This document shows, piece by piece, positions 8,214-14,911 of a stretch of DNA of 38,790 bases (positions are counted from its first letter, which is position 1; each line of letters opens with the position of its first letter). Origin of the DNA: Rugamonas sp. (GTDB taxonomy: Bacteria > Pseudomonadota > Gammaproteobacteria > Burkholderiales > Burkholderiaceae_D). The stretch is from positions 1 to 38,790 of the forward strand of contig NZ_JANXMI010000296.1 of the NCBI RefSeq assembly GCF_025354735.1. Reading direction: 5' to 3'. The notes beneath the pieces were generated by a model. That model did no database searches and was not told where the DNA came from. It worked only from the letters and a program-made list of their open reading frames with translations. Both the position numbers and the translations under genes were made by a program.

Positions 8214-8675
8214 ATGACCAACAAAGCATCCAGACCTGCTAGGCCGGGAGACCAGGCGCTCGCGGACTTTCTGTGCTTCGCCATTTATTCGGCCAATCTC
8301 ACCTTCGGCAAAGCTTACAAGCCTATCTTGGAGCAGCTGGGGCTCACTTACACCCAGTACATCACCGTCATCGCGCTCTGGGAGGAAGAGAACCAGACTG
8401 TGAGCGGCTTGGGCGAGAAGCTGTTCCTGGAGTCGAACACGCTCACGCCCATCCTGAAGAAACTTGAAAGCATGGGCTATGTACACCGCCAGCGCGACAT
8501 TGAGGACGAGCGCCAGGTGCGGGTACGACTGACCGAAGAAGGGCGGCGCCTGCGAGAAAAAGCCTTCGGCATGGGCCTGTTCGATGCCTGCGGATTGACG
8601 CAAGGAGAGTTTGCAACCACTCGTGAATCCATTGTCACGCTACGTAACAACCTATTCAAGTCGATACAAAAATAG
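8214..8675 (+). CDS. ohrR: OhrR-type MarR-family organic-peroxide-sensing repressor (2-Cys)
   Basis: The 153-residue winged-helix protein matches OhrR over its length: an N-terminal sensing helix with C21 (FLCFAIYS), LTYTQYITVIALWEE, recognition helix SNTLTPILKKLE and a wing around RQRDIEDERQVRVRLT. C21 and C126 (FDACGLT) correspond to the reactive and resolving cysteines of the two-cysteine OhrR of Xanthomonas (C22 and C127). Y35 and Y46 match the tyrosines that hydrogen-bond the sensor Cys. OhrR proteins repress ohr until organic hydroperoxides oxidise the Cys. Operator-like repeats shared with the two ohr genes 4-5 kb away support the assignment. Confidence 0.88.
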   Translation: MTNKASRPARPGDQALADFLCFAIYSANLTFGKAYKPILEQLGLTYTQYITVIALWEEENQTVSGLGEKLFLESNTLTPILKKLESMGYVHRQRDIEDERQVRVRLTEEGRRLREKAFGMGLFDACGLTQGEFATTRESIVTLRNNLFKSIQK

Positions 8676-8914
8676 CCAGAACTGCGGCATTTTCGCCGTC
8701 CTGTCCTAGTGGGGAAATTGTCAACAAGCCGTGGCATAAAAGCGCGTCTTTTCCTGCCATGCGGCGTTGCACATCCTCGCGATAGCTCGCTCTCGCTGCG
8801 GTTTGCGCCTGGCCTGGCGCAAAAATTCATCACGTTTATGGTCCACTCCCATTGCCAAGTGACCCACTAGTGCCGCGAACATTGAACGATTTTTGAAGCT
8901 ATGAGGATTCAACC
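8676..8914. other. Spacer between ohrR and the Rof-like gene
   Basis: No ATCGCAT-type operator is found here, unlike the other Ohr-leader genes. A minus-strand open frame (about 8721-8886) contains a segment rich in Arg and Ala, but I cannot identify it. Confidence 0.3.
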
Positions 8915-9259
8915 ATGAGCAAAATTCAAACAATCCTGGCCACAGGCAAGACCCTCACGACCGCAAGCGCCGCCGGCGGCATTTCGCGCACCGCGGCAGC
9001 GAATGTCATGACTACCAATCCATCCAAGTACTATCCGATAGGCTGCGGGTTTCACGACCTGCTTGAGACGCACGCGACTGCGCGCGAGCTGGCGCAGATA
9101 CGCTTTCGCGATGGAGAGGGCGCGGTACAGCTTCGCAGCGCGGTCATTATCGATGTGTTCGCCCGAGAAGGCGCTGAGTACCTCGCAATGAGCACGGGCG
9201 AGACGTTGCGCCTCGATCAACTCATTGAAGTCGACGACGCCAAGTTGGCCGATTACTGA
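8915..9259 (+). CDS. Rho-binding antiterminator (Rof/YaeO-like) protein with an Ohr-like N-terminal leader
   Basis: Residues 40-110 (YYPIGCGFHDLLE, then LAQIRFRDGEG and GAEYLAMSTGETLRLDQL) match the Rof/YaeO family, small Sm-like proteins that bind Rho and inhibit termination. The first 25 residues, MSKIQTILATGKTLTT followed by a GGISR turn, instead match the N-terminus of the Ohr proteins encoded at 12401-13389. A Met at residue 32 (9008) is where a normal Rof protein would begin, but it lacks a ribosome-binding site. The ATG at 8915 has GAGG at 8903-8906, so the leader is probably translated. The gene follows ohrR on the same strand by 240 bases. Confidence 0.7.
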   Translation: MSKIQTILATGKTLTTASAAGGISRTAAANVMTTNPSKYYPIGCGFHDLLETHATARELAQIRFRDGEGAVQLRSAVIIDVFAREGAEYLAMSTGETLRLDQLIEVDDAKLADY

Positions 9260-9359
9260 ATCGCCGCTAACGCGACCGACTTCCAGGCAACGGGGGCGAG
9301 TCTCCAACACTCGAGGCAAGGATGGTTGCGCGATGCCAGTGGTGGGCGCCAATCTCGTC

Positions 9360-9701
9360 ATGACTAATTCCTTGGCCCCACCGCACGGCTGGGGGGTCGT
9401 ATAAAGCACACCTGCATTCATCACGTCGAGGATGCCATGGATTGCCTCGTCGCCGCCGCTCCCCAAGGTGGCGGCGCCGAGGATCTTTCGAATCTCCGAT
9501 CGGCGCCGCGCCGTGCGAGGTGGGCGCATAGGCGCTGGCGACCAGCGTCCTGGTCGGCATGCAGCCGGTGTTCACGCAAGTTCCCTCGAACAGCTTGCGC
9601 TCGACGAGCGCGACGGCCATTCCGGCATCGGTCAACCGGCCTGCAAGAGATGGACCGACCTGCCCGGCGCCTATGATGATTGCGTCAAAGTCAGGAATCA
9701 T
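9360..9701 (-). pseudogene. Mercuric-reductase-like FAD/NAD(P) disulfide oxidoreductase, internally deleted
   Basis: The frame opens at an ATG (9701) with GGGAGG upstream and gives MIPDFDAIIIGAGQVGPSLA, the FAD-binding GxGxxG motif, then the redox-active disulfide GTCVNTGCMPT. After about 65 residues homology jumps, in a different reading frame, to a segment from near the end of the same family (ILGAATLGSGGDEAIHGIL then YTTPQ). Roughly 300 residues are missing between the two pieces and the tail after YTTPQ is lost, so the gene cannot make a working enzyme. Confidence 0.75.
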
Positions 9702-9827
9702 GGATGTCCTCCCGTTCTCAGGCGTCCACATAGCATAGGCCGGTCCAAGACCTTGGCTGATCACAACCATCGCGACGGCGAGATTTCGACCACCGCGATG
9801 GCGACAGCGATCGTCAGGACCGCCAGC

Positions 9828-10721
9828 TCACAACGGCAGATCCTTGCCCCCCTGCTCTCGGACTATGTACTCGGCGTACCAGTCCGGCCAGTTCTCATCG
9901 TGCGTGCCCCCGGTCCGCTTCTCGTGCTCGCCGTGCGCGGCCGCCGCCCGCCGTAGCGCGGCCGCGAGTTCCGCCGGCGAGATGAATGTCGTGGCGCCTG
10001 CGTTCACCCGTCCGGGCGCTCGATGCGTGAGCTCCTGAAACAGCCAGCCATTGCCGTCCGGATCGCTGAACGAGGCGTACGAGCGGTAGCTGCCACGCTC
10101 GGGATCCGGACCGCTAATCCGGATCCGCCCGAACAGGTAGGGCTCGTCCCTGCCCACATACACGCTGCCGGCATGGTGGAATATCTCGCTAATCTCGACG
10201 CCGCGACCGAGCAGCTCGTTGCGGGCGGCCTCAATGTCGGAGACGATCAGGTACAGCCCCTGTGCCGAGCCAGGTGTTGCCGCGGTGACGTTCTTGCCGA
10301 AGATGACCGAGCACACGGAGCCAGGCGGCGTGAACTGGATCACGCGAAAGTCGTCGGCGGAGGCGAAATCGGCGTCGAGCCGCCAACCCAATTCGCCGTA
10401 AAAGCGTTTGGCGCGATCGACGTCCGAAACCGGGATGACGACGACCTCGAACTTCATATTCACGCTCTGCGCGTTCGGGGGCTCGACTGCGGGTTCGCTG
10501 CCTTCCAGAGTGCTGCCCATGTGAACCTCCGATTGTTTGGGCCGCAGCGCGGCGGTAGGGTGTGCGTCGACTGCGGTCAACACAAGTGCGTTCTCGGCGA
10601 TGGTGCCGGGCGCGCTCATGTTGATGTCCAGCTTGGCTTCGGGGTGGGGCAAAATGCCGCCAGGCTCGGTCGAGATGGTGTGGGTTTTTCCGGTGGACAA
10701 TAGTTTTTGAATCTTGCTCAT
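9828..10721 (-). CDS. VOC-family (glyoxalase fold) protein fused in frame to a truncated Ohr N-terminus
   Basis: The open frame of 297 codons begins MSKIQKLLSTGKTHTISTEP and follows Ohr up to about residue 56 (VDAHPTA). It then crosses a non-Ohr linker into a complete VOC domain starting MKFEVVVIPVSDVDRAKRFY and ending WPDWYAEYIVREQ. M68 (ATG at 10520) is preceded by CGGAGG and is the expected natural start of the VOC gene, so an independent 230-residue VOC protein could also be made. VOC proteins are metal-dependent lyases, dioxygenases or resistance proteins; the substrate is unknown. The upstream DNA carries the same operator pair as ohr, placing the gene under peroxide control by inference. 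Confidence 0.8.
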   Translation of the reverse strand: MSKIQKLLSTGKTHTISTEPGGILPHPEAKLDINMSAPGTIAENALVLTAVDAHPTAALRPKQSEVHMGSTLEGSEPAVEPPNAQSVNMKFEVVVIPVSDVDRAKRFYGELGWRLDADFASADDFRVIQFTPPGSVCSVIFGKNVTAATPGSAQGLYLIVSDIEAARNELLGRGVEISEIFHHAGSVYVGRDEPYLFGRIRISGPDPERGSYRSYASFSDPDGNGWLFQELTHRAPGRVNAGATTFISPAELAAALRRAAAAHGEHEKRTGGTHDENWPDWYAEYIVREQGGKDLPL

Positions 10722-10855
10722 GAATGACTCCGTAAAAGTGGGAAATTAACTATTTACATCGCATTCGCCTAAATCGCATGCGATACCAATCGTATTAGGC
10801 GAGGAACCAGGGCATGTCAAACGGCTTTTTTTGTGGTGGCCGGTGGATACATCCT
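10649..10855. repeat. Duplicated ohr promoter-leader segment, copy 1
   Basis: This segment, covering the first 24 codons of the VOC fusion and about 135 bases upstream, closely matches 13317-13520 at the second ohr gene. Shared words include CAGGCTCGGTCGA, GGAAATTAACTATTTACATCG (one-base length difference) and GGCATGTCAA. Confidence 0.8.
10758..10784. promoter_or_regulatory. Candidate OhrR operator pair (VOC fusion gene)
   Basis: ATCGCATTCGCC (10758-10769) and the perfect palindrome ATCGCATGCGAT (10773-10784) lie 15 bases apart, start to start. A weaker third copy, ATCGTATTAGGC, is at 10789-10800. The pair is 37 bases or more upstream of the fusion start codon. Confidence 0.6.
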
Positions 10856-10924
10856 CGTGCGTTCATGATGCCGAACTGGCCGCCGCCAGCGACGTCACAC
10901 GGCTAGATTGCCAATGCAACGAGT

Positions 10925-11190
10925 TTAGGCATTACACAGGTCGAGGTGTTCCGAGACGATGAAACCGCGCAGCGTTATCATGGTTTCATTAGCGCTTGCG
11001 CCGCCGCATAGCTCTTTGCGTCGCTCATGCGGCCGCGTATGGGCGGGTCGAGCGAAAGGTAGTGGTTGCGGACCAGAACCTGCCCATCGGCGATGACGGG
11101 CAGGTTGACCGACTCGAGCCGGAAATTGCCGTCTTCCACTTCCCCAGCCGGCCGCGAAGCCAGCACAATACGTTGATAGCTTCCCTTTGC
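10925..11190 (-). pseudogene. NADP-dependent (CurA/YncB-type) oxidoreductase remnant
   Basis: The minus strand encodes RIVLASRPAGEVEDGNFRL, VLVRNHYLSLDPPIRGRM and AKSYAAAQALMKP, which matches the first 65 residues of zinc-independent medium-chain NADP oxidoreductases (CurA/YncB-type). After a stop and frame change it resumes with RGFIVSEHLDL, a piece normally found about 150-200 residues later. The centre and the end of the gene are missing. No start codon with a ribosome-binding site is clear, so this is decayed DNA. Confidence 0.7.
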
Positions 11191-11496
11191 TTCTCCTCCG
11201 GCGGCGGACTCGCACGACCGGGCCTGTCAGGTCCTCGTCGACGCCGAACTGCCCAGAGGCGCCTCGGCAGCCATCTTTTCTTATCCTGGCGCAGCGAACA
11301 TGCGCGCACTCCGCTTCGACGCGTTGTTAACTCGAAACGAGGATTTCCGCGAATATTTGCAGGTGGCACAGGCATCCCAGCGACCGGGGTCAAAACCGGT
11401 GGCATTGTGTGGCATCTTCGTTCCGGGTTTTCCGCATGCTGTCATCGGAAAACCTGGGTTTTCGTTCAAGCGCCATGATAGCAATCCAGCCGCCGC
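11191..11496. other. Unassigned spacer, probably degraded DNA
   Basis: Between the oxidoreductase remnant and the SDR gene lie 300 bases with short overlapping frames on both strands, none with recognisable content. Given the deleted genes next to it, this is probably degraded sequence. Confidence 0.35.
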
Positions 11497-12204
11497 TCAG
11501 CGCTGTAGCGGAGCCAGATAGATGCCCGGCTCATCCGACAGGCCGCGCTTGACCTTGCGCGTGATGTCGTCGGCCAGCACTTCCTTGGCGCCCGCTTGCA
11601 CGCCGTCGAGGATCTGGGCCGCCACGTCTTGCGGGCTGACCTTGGCGGCGTCGATGTCCTTCGTCAGGTCGGTGTCAATGAAGCCGACGTGCACGCCGAC
11701 CAGCTGCGTGCCCTGGGCGCTCAAGTCGTTGCGCAGGCCGTTGGTCAGGCTCCAGGCGGCCGCCTTCGACATGGCGTACGGACCCATCAGGCCGGAGTTG
11801 GTCCAGCTGGCGATCGACAGCACGTTGACGATGGCGCCACCGCCGTTCTTGCCGAGCACGGGCGCGAAGGCCTTGGCCGAGCGCAGCGGGCCGTACACAT
11901 TGGCTTCGAAGATTTCCCGCGTCACCTCGATGCTGTCGTCGGCCAGGAAGCCGACCGGCCTGGCGATGCCGGCGTTGTTGATCAGCAGCGTCGTGTCCCC
12001 GCACTGTGCGGCCGCCGCCGCGATGTCGTCCGGGTTCGTGACGTCGAACTTGACCGGAATGATGCCGGGCAGAGCCATGCTGTTGACGTCGCGCACGCCG
12101 GCGTAAATCTTGGCGGCCCCGCGCGCCTGCAATTGCTTGACCAATTCCAGGCCGAGGCCGCGATTGGCGCCGGTGACGAAGGCGACTGAGTTCTTGATGT
12201 CCAT
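11497..12204 (-). CDS. Short-chain dehydrogenase/reductase (classical SDR)
   Basis: A 235-residue classical SDR. The NAD(P)-binding motif TGANRGLGLELV, the structural NNAG (LLINNAGIA), the active-site Ser in VNVLSIASW and the catalytic YAMSK are all present, so it should be an active cytosolic NAD(P)-dependent oxidoreductase. The substrate cannot be read from sequence. The ATG at 12204 is preferred over an upstream in-frame TTG (12219); its ribosome-binding site is weak. The gene lies downstream of the ohr genes on the same strand, but a strong hairpin at 12352-12389 stands between them. Confidence 0.88.
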   Translation of the reverse strand: MDIKNSVAFVTGANRGLGLELVKQLQARGAAKIYAGVRDVNSMALPGIIPVKFDVTNPDDIAAAAAQCGDTTLLINNAGIARPVGFLADDSIEVTREIFEANVYGPLRSAKAFAPVLGKNGGGAIVNVLSIASWTNSGLMGPYAMSKAAAWSLTNGLRNDLSAQGTQLVGVHVGFIDTDLTKDIDAAKVSPQDVAAQILDGVQAGAKEVLADDITRKVKRGLSDEPGIYLAPLQR

Positions 12205-12351
12205 GTTGCGTACTTTCAATCTGTAATGTGGTCAAAAAATCTAATTTAATATTAGTACATGTCGGCCGACAGCGCTTTCGGCGCGGCCACCTTGCGCATC
12301 AACGACACCATCGTCGTAGTGTGTTCCGATACATTGATGTATTCAGCCGTT

Positions 12352-12389
12352 ATGTGTCACGCATGCGCATCAGCACATGCGTGACACAT
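12352..12389. repeat. Perfect 14-bp inverted repeat (hairpin)
   Basis: ATGTGTCACGCATG (12352-12365) and CATGCGTGACACAT (12376-12389) pair perfectly around a 10-base loop. It lies just downstream of the first ohr gene on the minus strand. No T-tract follows on either strand, so it is not a standard intrinsic terminator; it could be an mRNA-stabilising 3' hairpin or a protein-binding site for the SDR promoter. Confidence 0.75.
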
Positions 12390-12400
12390 CACCTAAAACA

Positions 12401-12856
12401 TCAAGCAGTAACGGCCTTCAAGACAACGTCGATATTGCCGCGCGTTGACTTGGAATACGGGCACATCTGGTCGACGGCATGCAGGAGATCGTCGGCGACT
12501 TTCTGGTCGATGCCCGGCGCGAGCAGGGTGATGCGGGCCTGGAGGAAGAACTCGCTGCCGGTGATGCCCATATCGACTTCGACGCCGACGGCCGTTTCGG
12601 GCGGCAGCACCAGTTTCTTCGACTTGGCCACCACGCCCGTGATGGCCATGAGGCAGCCCGACCATGCGCCGGCGAACATTTTTTCCGCCGTAGGGTGGGC
12701 GTCAACGGCGTTCAGCGTGAGTGCGTCTGCGGCGCCGGTGCCGGGTGCGCTCATATTGATGTTCAGCTTGGCTTCGGGGCTGCGCGCAATGCCGCCCGGC
12801 ACAGCCGAGGTGGTGTGGGTTTTGCCGGTGGAGAATACGTTTTGAATCTTGCTCAT
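12401..12856 (-). CDS. ohr: Organic hydroperoxide resistance protein Ohr, copy 1
   Basis: This 151-residue OsmC/Ohr-fold thiol peroxidase has both catalytic cysteines, C68 in GAWSGCLM and C132 in QMCPYSKSTRGNI, the second in the Ohr-type signature. Ohr reduces fatty-acid and other organic hydroperoxides using lipoylated partners. The ATG at 12856 follows a GGAGT ribosome-binding site. Its own operator pair lies upstream (12892-12918), so it can be transcribed independently of the second ohr gene, which ends 77 bases upstream. It is probably repressed by the OhrR at 8214. Confidence 0.95.
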   Translation of the reverse strand: MSKIQNVFSTGKTHTTSAVPGGIARSPEAKLNINMSAPGTGAADALTLNAVDAHPTAEKMFAGAWSGCLMAITGVVAKSKKLVLPPETAVGVEVDMGITGSEFFLQARITLLAPGIDQKVADDLLHAVDQMCPYSKSTRGNIDVVLKAVTA

Positions 12857-12891
12857 GAATGACTCCTTGCGAGTGGGGAATTGATTTTCAA

Positions 12892-12918
12892 ATCTTATGC
12901 GATGTCATCTCATGCGAT
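12892..12918. promoter_or_regulatory. Candidate OhrR operator pair (ohr copy 1)
   Basis: ATCTTATGCGAT (12892-12903) and ATCTCATGCGAT (12907-12918) are spaced 15 bases start to start, the same as at the other three promoters. An AT-rich stretch (TATATAATATAAAA) beside it may hold the -10 region of the minus-strand promoter. Confidence 0.6.
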
Positions 12919-12933
12919 ATATAATATAAAACA

Positions 12934-13389
12934 TTAAGCCGTAACGGCCTGCACGAGAACGTCGATATTGCCCCGTGTTGCCTTCGAATACGGGCAAATC
13001 TGGTCGGCGCCATGGGCGAGCGCGTCGGCCACTTTCTGGTCGATACCGGGCACGATCAGCTTGATGCGGGCTTGCAGGAACAGATCATTGCCCGTGTTGC
13101 CCATATCGACTTCGATGTCGACGGCAGTATCGGGCGGCAGCGTCACTTTCTGCTCCTTGGCCACCAGGTTGACGGCGGCGATGTAGCAAGCGGACCAGGC
13201 GCCGGCGAACATTTTTTCCGCCGTCGGGTGCAGAGTGACTGCCGTCACGGCGAGTGGCTGCGCGGCGCCGTTGCCAACCGAAGTCATGTTGAAGTTCAGA
13301 TTTGCGTCGTGGCTGTGCAAAATGCCGCCAGGCTCGGTCGAGGTGGTGTGGGTTTTTCCGGTGGACAATACTTTTTGAATCTTGCTCAT
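12934..13389 (-). CDS. ohr: Organic hydroperoxide resistance protein Ohr, copy 2
   Basis: A second 151-residue Ohr in tandem with copy 1. The catalytic cysteines are C68 (GAWSACYIA) and C132 (QICPYSKATRGNI). It differs from copy 1 mainly in residues 24-52 and 70-85, so the duplication is not recent. The start has GGAGT at the usual distance. Its promoter region and first 24 codons are nearly identical to those of the VOC fusion gene at 10721. Two intact Ohr enzymes with separate operators suggest dosage or differing substrate preference. Confidence 0.95.
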   Translation of the reverse strand: MSKIQKVLSTGKTHTTSTEPGGILHSHDANLNFNMTSVGNGAAQPLAVTAVTLHPTAEKMFAGAWSACYIAAVNLVAKEQKVTLPPDTAVDIEVDMGNTGNDLFLQARIKLIVPGIDQKVADALAHGADQICPYSKATRGNIDVLVQAVTA

Positions 13390-13520
13390 GAATGACTCCG
13401 TGTAAGTGGGAATTAACTATTTACATCGCATTCGTTTATATCGTATGCGATTGATAGCATATTAGGTGACGAGCCAAGGCATGTCAAGCGGTTTTTTGTG
13501 GTGGCCTGTGGATCCATCCT
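13317..13520. repeat. Duplicated ohr promoter-leader segment, copy 2
   Basis: Partner of 10649-10855 in the same orientation. The match runs from codon 24 of ohr copy 2 through the promoter and ends about 130 bases upstream of the start codon. Confidence 0.8.
13425..13451. promoter_or_regulatory. Candidate OhrR operator pair (ohr copy 2)
   Basis: ATCGCATTCGTT (13425-13436) and ATCGTATGCGAT (13440-13451) are spaced 15 bases start to start. A weaker third element (ATAGCATATTAGG) follows at 13454. Confidence 0.6.
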
Positions 13521-13759
13521 GGGGTTGCAAGAGCGTGTTCACGAGTCTGGCGGAGACGGTGAGAGTTTCCACCATTTCTATAAGTCATTGATAATGCTAG
13601 CTTTACCCTATCGCGGTGTAGTTCTGGGGTAGCACATCTGGGGCAACAGCAAAAGGGCCAAAACGATAATTCCAAGCATGCCGCGCAGCGCCGCGCGCGG
13701 ATTGATTCGGCCCCGCCCATGCATTACCATGACGGTTCCGATTCCGACCGAAAGCCGCC
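13521..13759. other. Divergent spacer between the ohr island and the GNAT gene
   Basis: It joins the end of the duplicated ohr promoter segment to the acetyltransferase gene. A minus-strand mini-ORF (13608-13724, 38 codons with a hydrophobic stretch LGIIVLALLLLP) is present but lacks a ribosome-binding site. Confidence 0.3.
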
Positions 13760-14290
13760 ATGCTCAAGGGTTCCCTGTGCTCCGTCCGCCACGTGCTGAC
13801 GGCCGATCTGAGCGCCTTCATCGCGCTGGTCAACGACCTGCCCTCGCGCGGCGCGTATTTTTCCACGCAGTTCAAGTCGCCCGAAACGATGCGCAAGGAA
13901 TTCATGCTCAACGGCTTCGTCACCGAGGACAGCGAACTGTTCGTCATCGAAGACAGCCGCCACCACGTGATCGGCGTCATCAGCCACTTCAAGAGCCGCA
14001 CCCCGGTCTCGCGCGAAATCGGCTACCGCCTGTTCGACCCATCCCTGGCCGGCCGTGGCTACACCACCGAGGCGACCCGGCTGCTGGTCGACTATCTGTT
14101 CCAGACCCAGCAATATCACCGGCTCGAACTGCTGACGGCGCCGGACAACGCGGCGTCCGTGCGCATCGCGCAAAAATGCGGCTTCAGCGCGGAAGGCGTG
14201 CTGCGCCAGGCTTTTTTCCTGCACGGGCGCTATTGCGACGTCGCGCTCTACAGCCTGCTGCGCCCGGAATGGGAGCGCCGCAGGGCTTGA
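13760..14290 (+). CDS. GNAT-family N-acetyltransferase (RimJ/RimL type)
   Basis: The 176-residue protein has the GNAT fold of the RimJ/RimL group: LFVIEDSRHHVIGVIS (beta 2-3), EIGYRLFDPSLAGRGYTTEA carrying the acetyl-CoA-binding segment, and ELLTAPDNAASVRIAQKCGF (motif B). It should transfer an acetyl group from acetyl-CoA to an amine, for example a protein N-terminus, a small metabolite or an antibiotic; the acceptor cannot be told. The start ATG follows a weak GAAAG. It is transcribed alone, away from the ohr island. Confidence 0.9.
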   Translation: MLKGSLCSVRHVLTADLSAFIALVNDLPSRGAYFSTQFKSPETMRKEFMLNGFVTEDSELFVIEDSRHHVIGVISHFKSRTPVSREIGYRLFDPSLAGRGYTTEATRLLVDYLFQTQQYHRLELLTAPDNAASVRIAQKCGFSAEGVLRQAFFLHGRYCDVALYSLLRPEWERRRA

Positions 14291-14436
14291 CGGCAGTTGT
14301 TACCAAGCTGTTACAGCGGCGCTCGAGTGTAAGCAGGTGTATAAGACGTGGAGATTATTCCTGGGGAAGATATAGTGAAGTCATACAACGGCTTCACGGA
14401 TCATCCCGATCGTGGCCGGTGCAAGGGGAACAAGCC

Positions 14437-14850
14437 ATGTTGAACAAAACTTTGTTGGGTGTTGTGACATTGGCCGCTGCAGCGATCTCTTCGACGGCAA
14501 TGGCTGATGACCGCGGTTTGAATACCGCAGCGGGTGCAGTCGTTGGTGCGGCCATCGGCTCGCACAACGGCCGCAACGGCGCGCTGGTCGGCGGACTGGT
14601 CGGCGCGGCCATCGGTAACAGCATCAGCACCGGCGATCGCTACTACGGCGGCCGCGAGCGCGTGTATGTGTCCGGTCCCGACTACTATGCGCCGGCGCCG
14701 GTCTACTACGCTCCGCCGCCACGCTACTACGCGCCGCCGGTCGTGTATGTTGAACCGGGCCGTGGCTACTACCGCCACGAGTACCGCGATGCGCGCTACT
14801 ACGGCGGCCACTACGACCACTACGATCATTACGATCACTACCGCCGCTAA
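14437..14850 (+). CDS. Secreted Gly-zipper protein with Tyr/His-rich tail
   Basis: The start ATG follows AAGGGGAA. The 137-residue protein has a signal peptide (ending TAMA/DDRG), a glycine-zipper two-TM domain (AAGAVVGAAIGSH then GALVGGLVGAAIG) of the SlyB/YmgG-like type, and a low-complexity tail. The tail has repeats of Y-Y-A-P-P/A and four (H)YD units (HYDHYDHYDHY). Such proteins sit in the outer membrane or periplasm and often respond to envelope stress; the precise role is unknown. A strong terminator follows directly. Confidence 0.82.
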   Translation: MLNKTLLGVVTLAAAAISSTAMADDRGLNTAAGAVVGAAIGSHNGRNGALVGGLVGAAIGNSISTGDRYYGGRERVYVSGPDYYAPAPVYYAPPPRYYAPPVVYVEPGRGYYRHEYRDARYYGGHYDHYDHYDHYRR

Positions 14851-14867
14851 TCCAGCGCGGTAAAAGC

Positions 14868-14902
14868 AAAGCCCGGTTCGCCATCGAACCGGGCTTTTTT
14901 TT
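14868..14902 (+). terminator. Intrinsic terminator after the Gly-zipper gene
   Basis: AAAGCCCGGTTCG (14868-14880), loop CCAT, CGAACCGGGCTTT (14885-14897) and a T run to 14902 form a textbook Rho-independent terminator. It lies between convergent genes and, with the A-rich left side, may also stop transcripts of the LysE gene. Confidence 0.93.
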
Positions 14903-14911
14903 CGTGGCCGA

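Noticed and set aside
8721..8933. Minus-strand frame between ohrR and the Rof-like gene that looked like a mobile-element remnant
   Set aside because: I could not match it to any transposase or other family, and it overlaps the Rof-like start.
13608..13724. A 38-codon minus-strand mini-ORF with a hydrophobic helix
   Set aside because: No ribosome-binding site and no recognised family; could be a small membrane peptide but the support is too thin.
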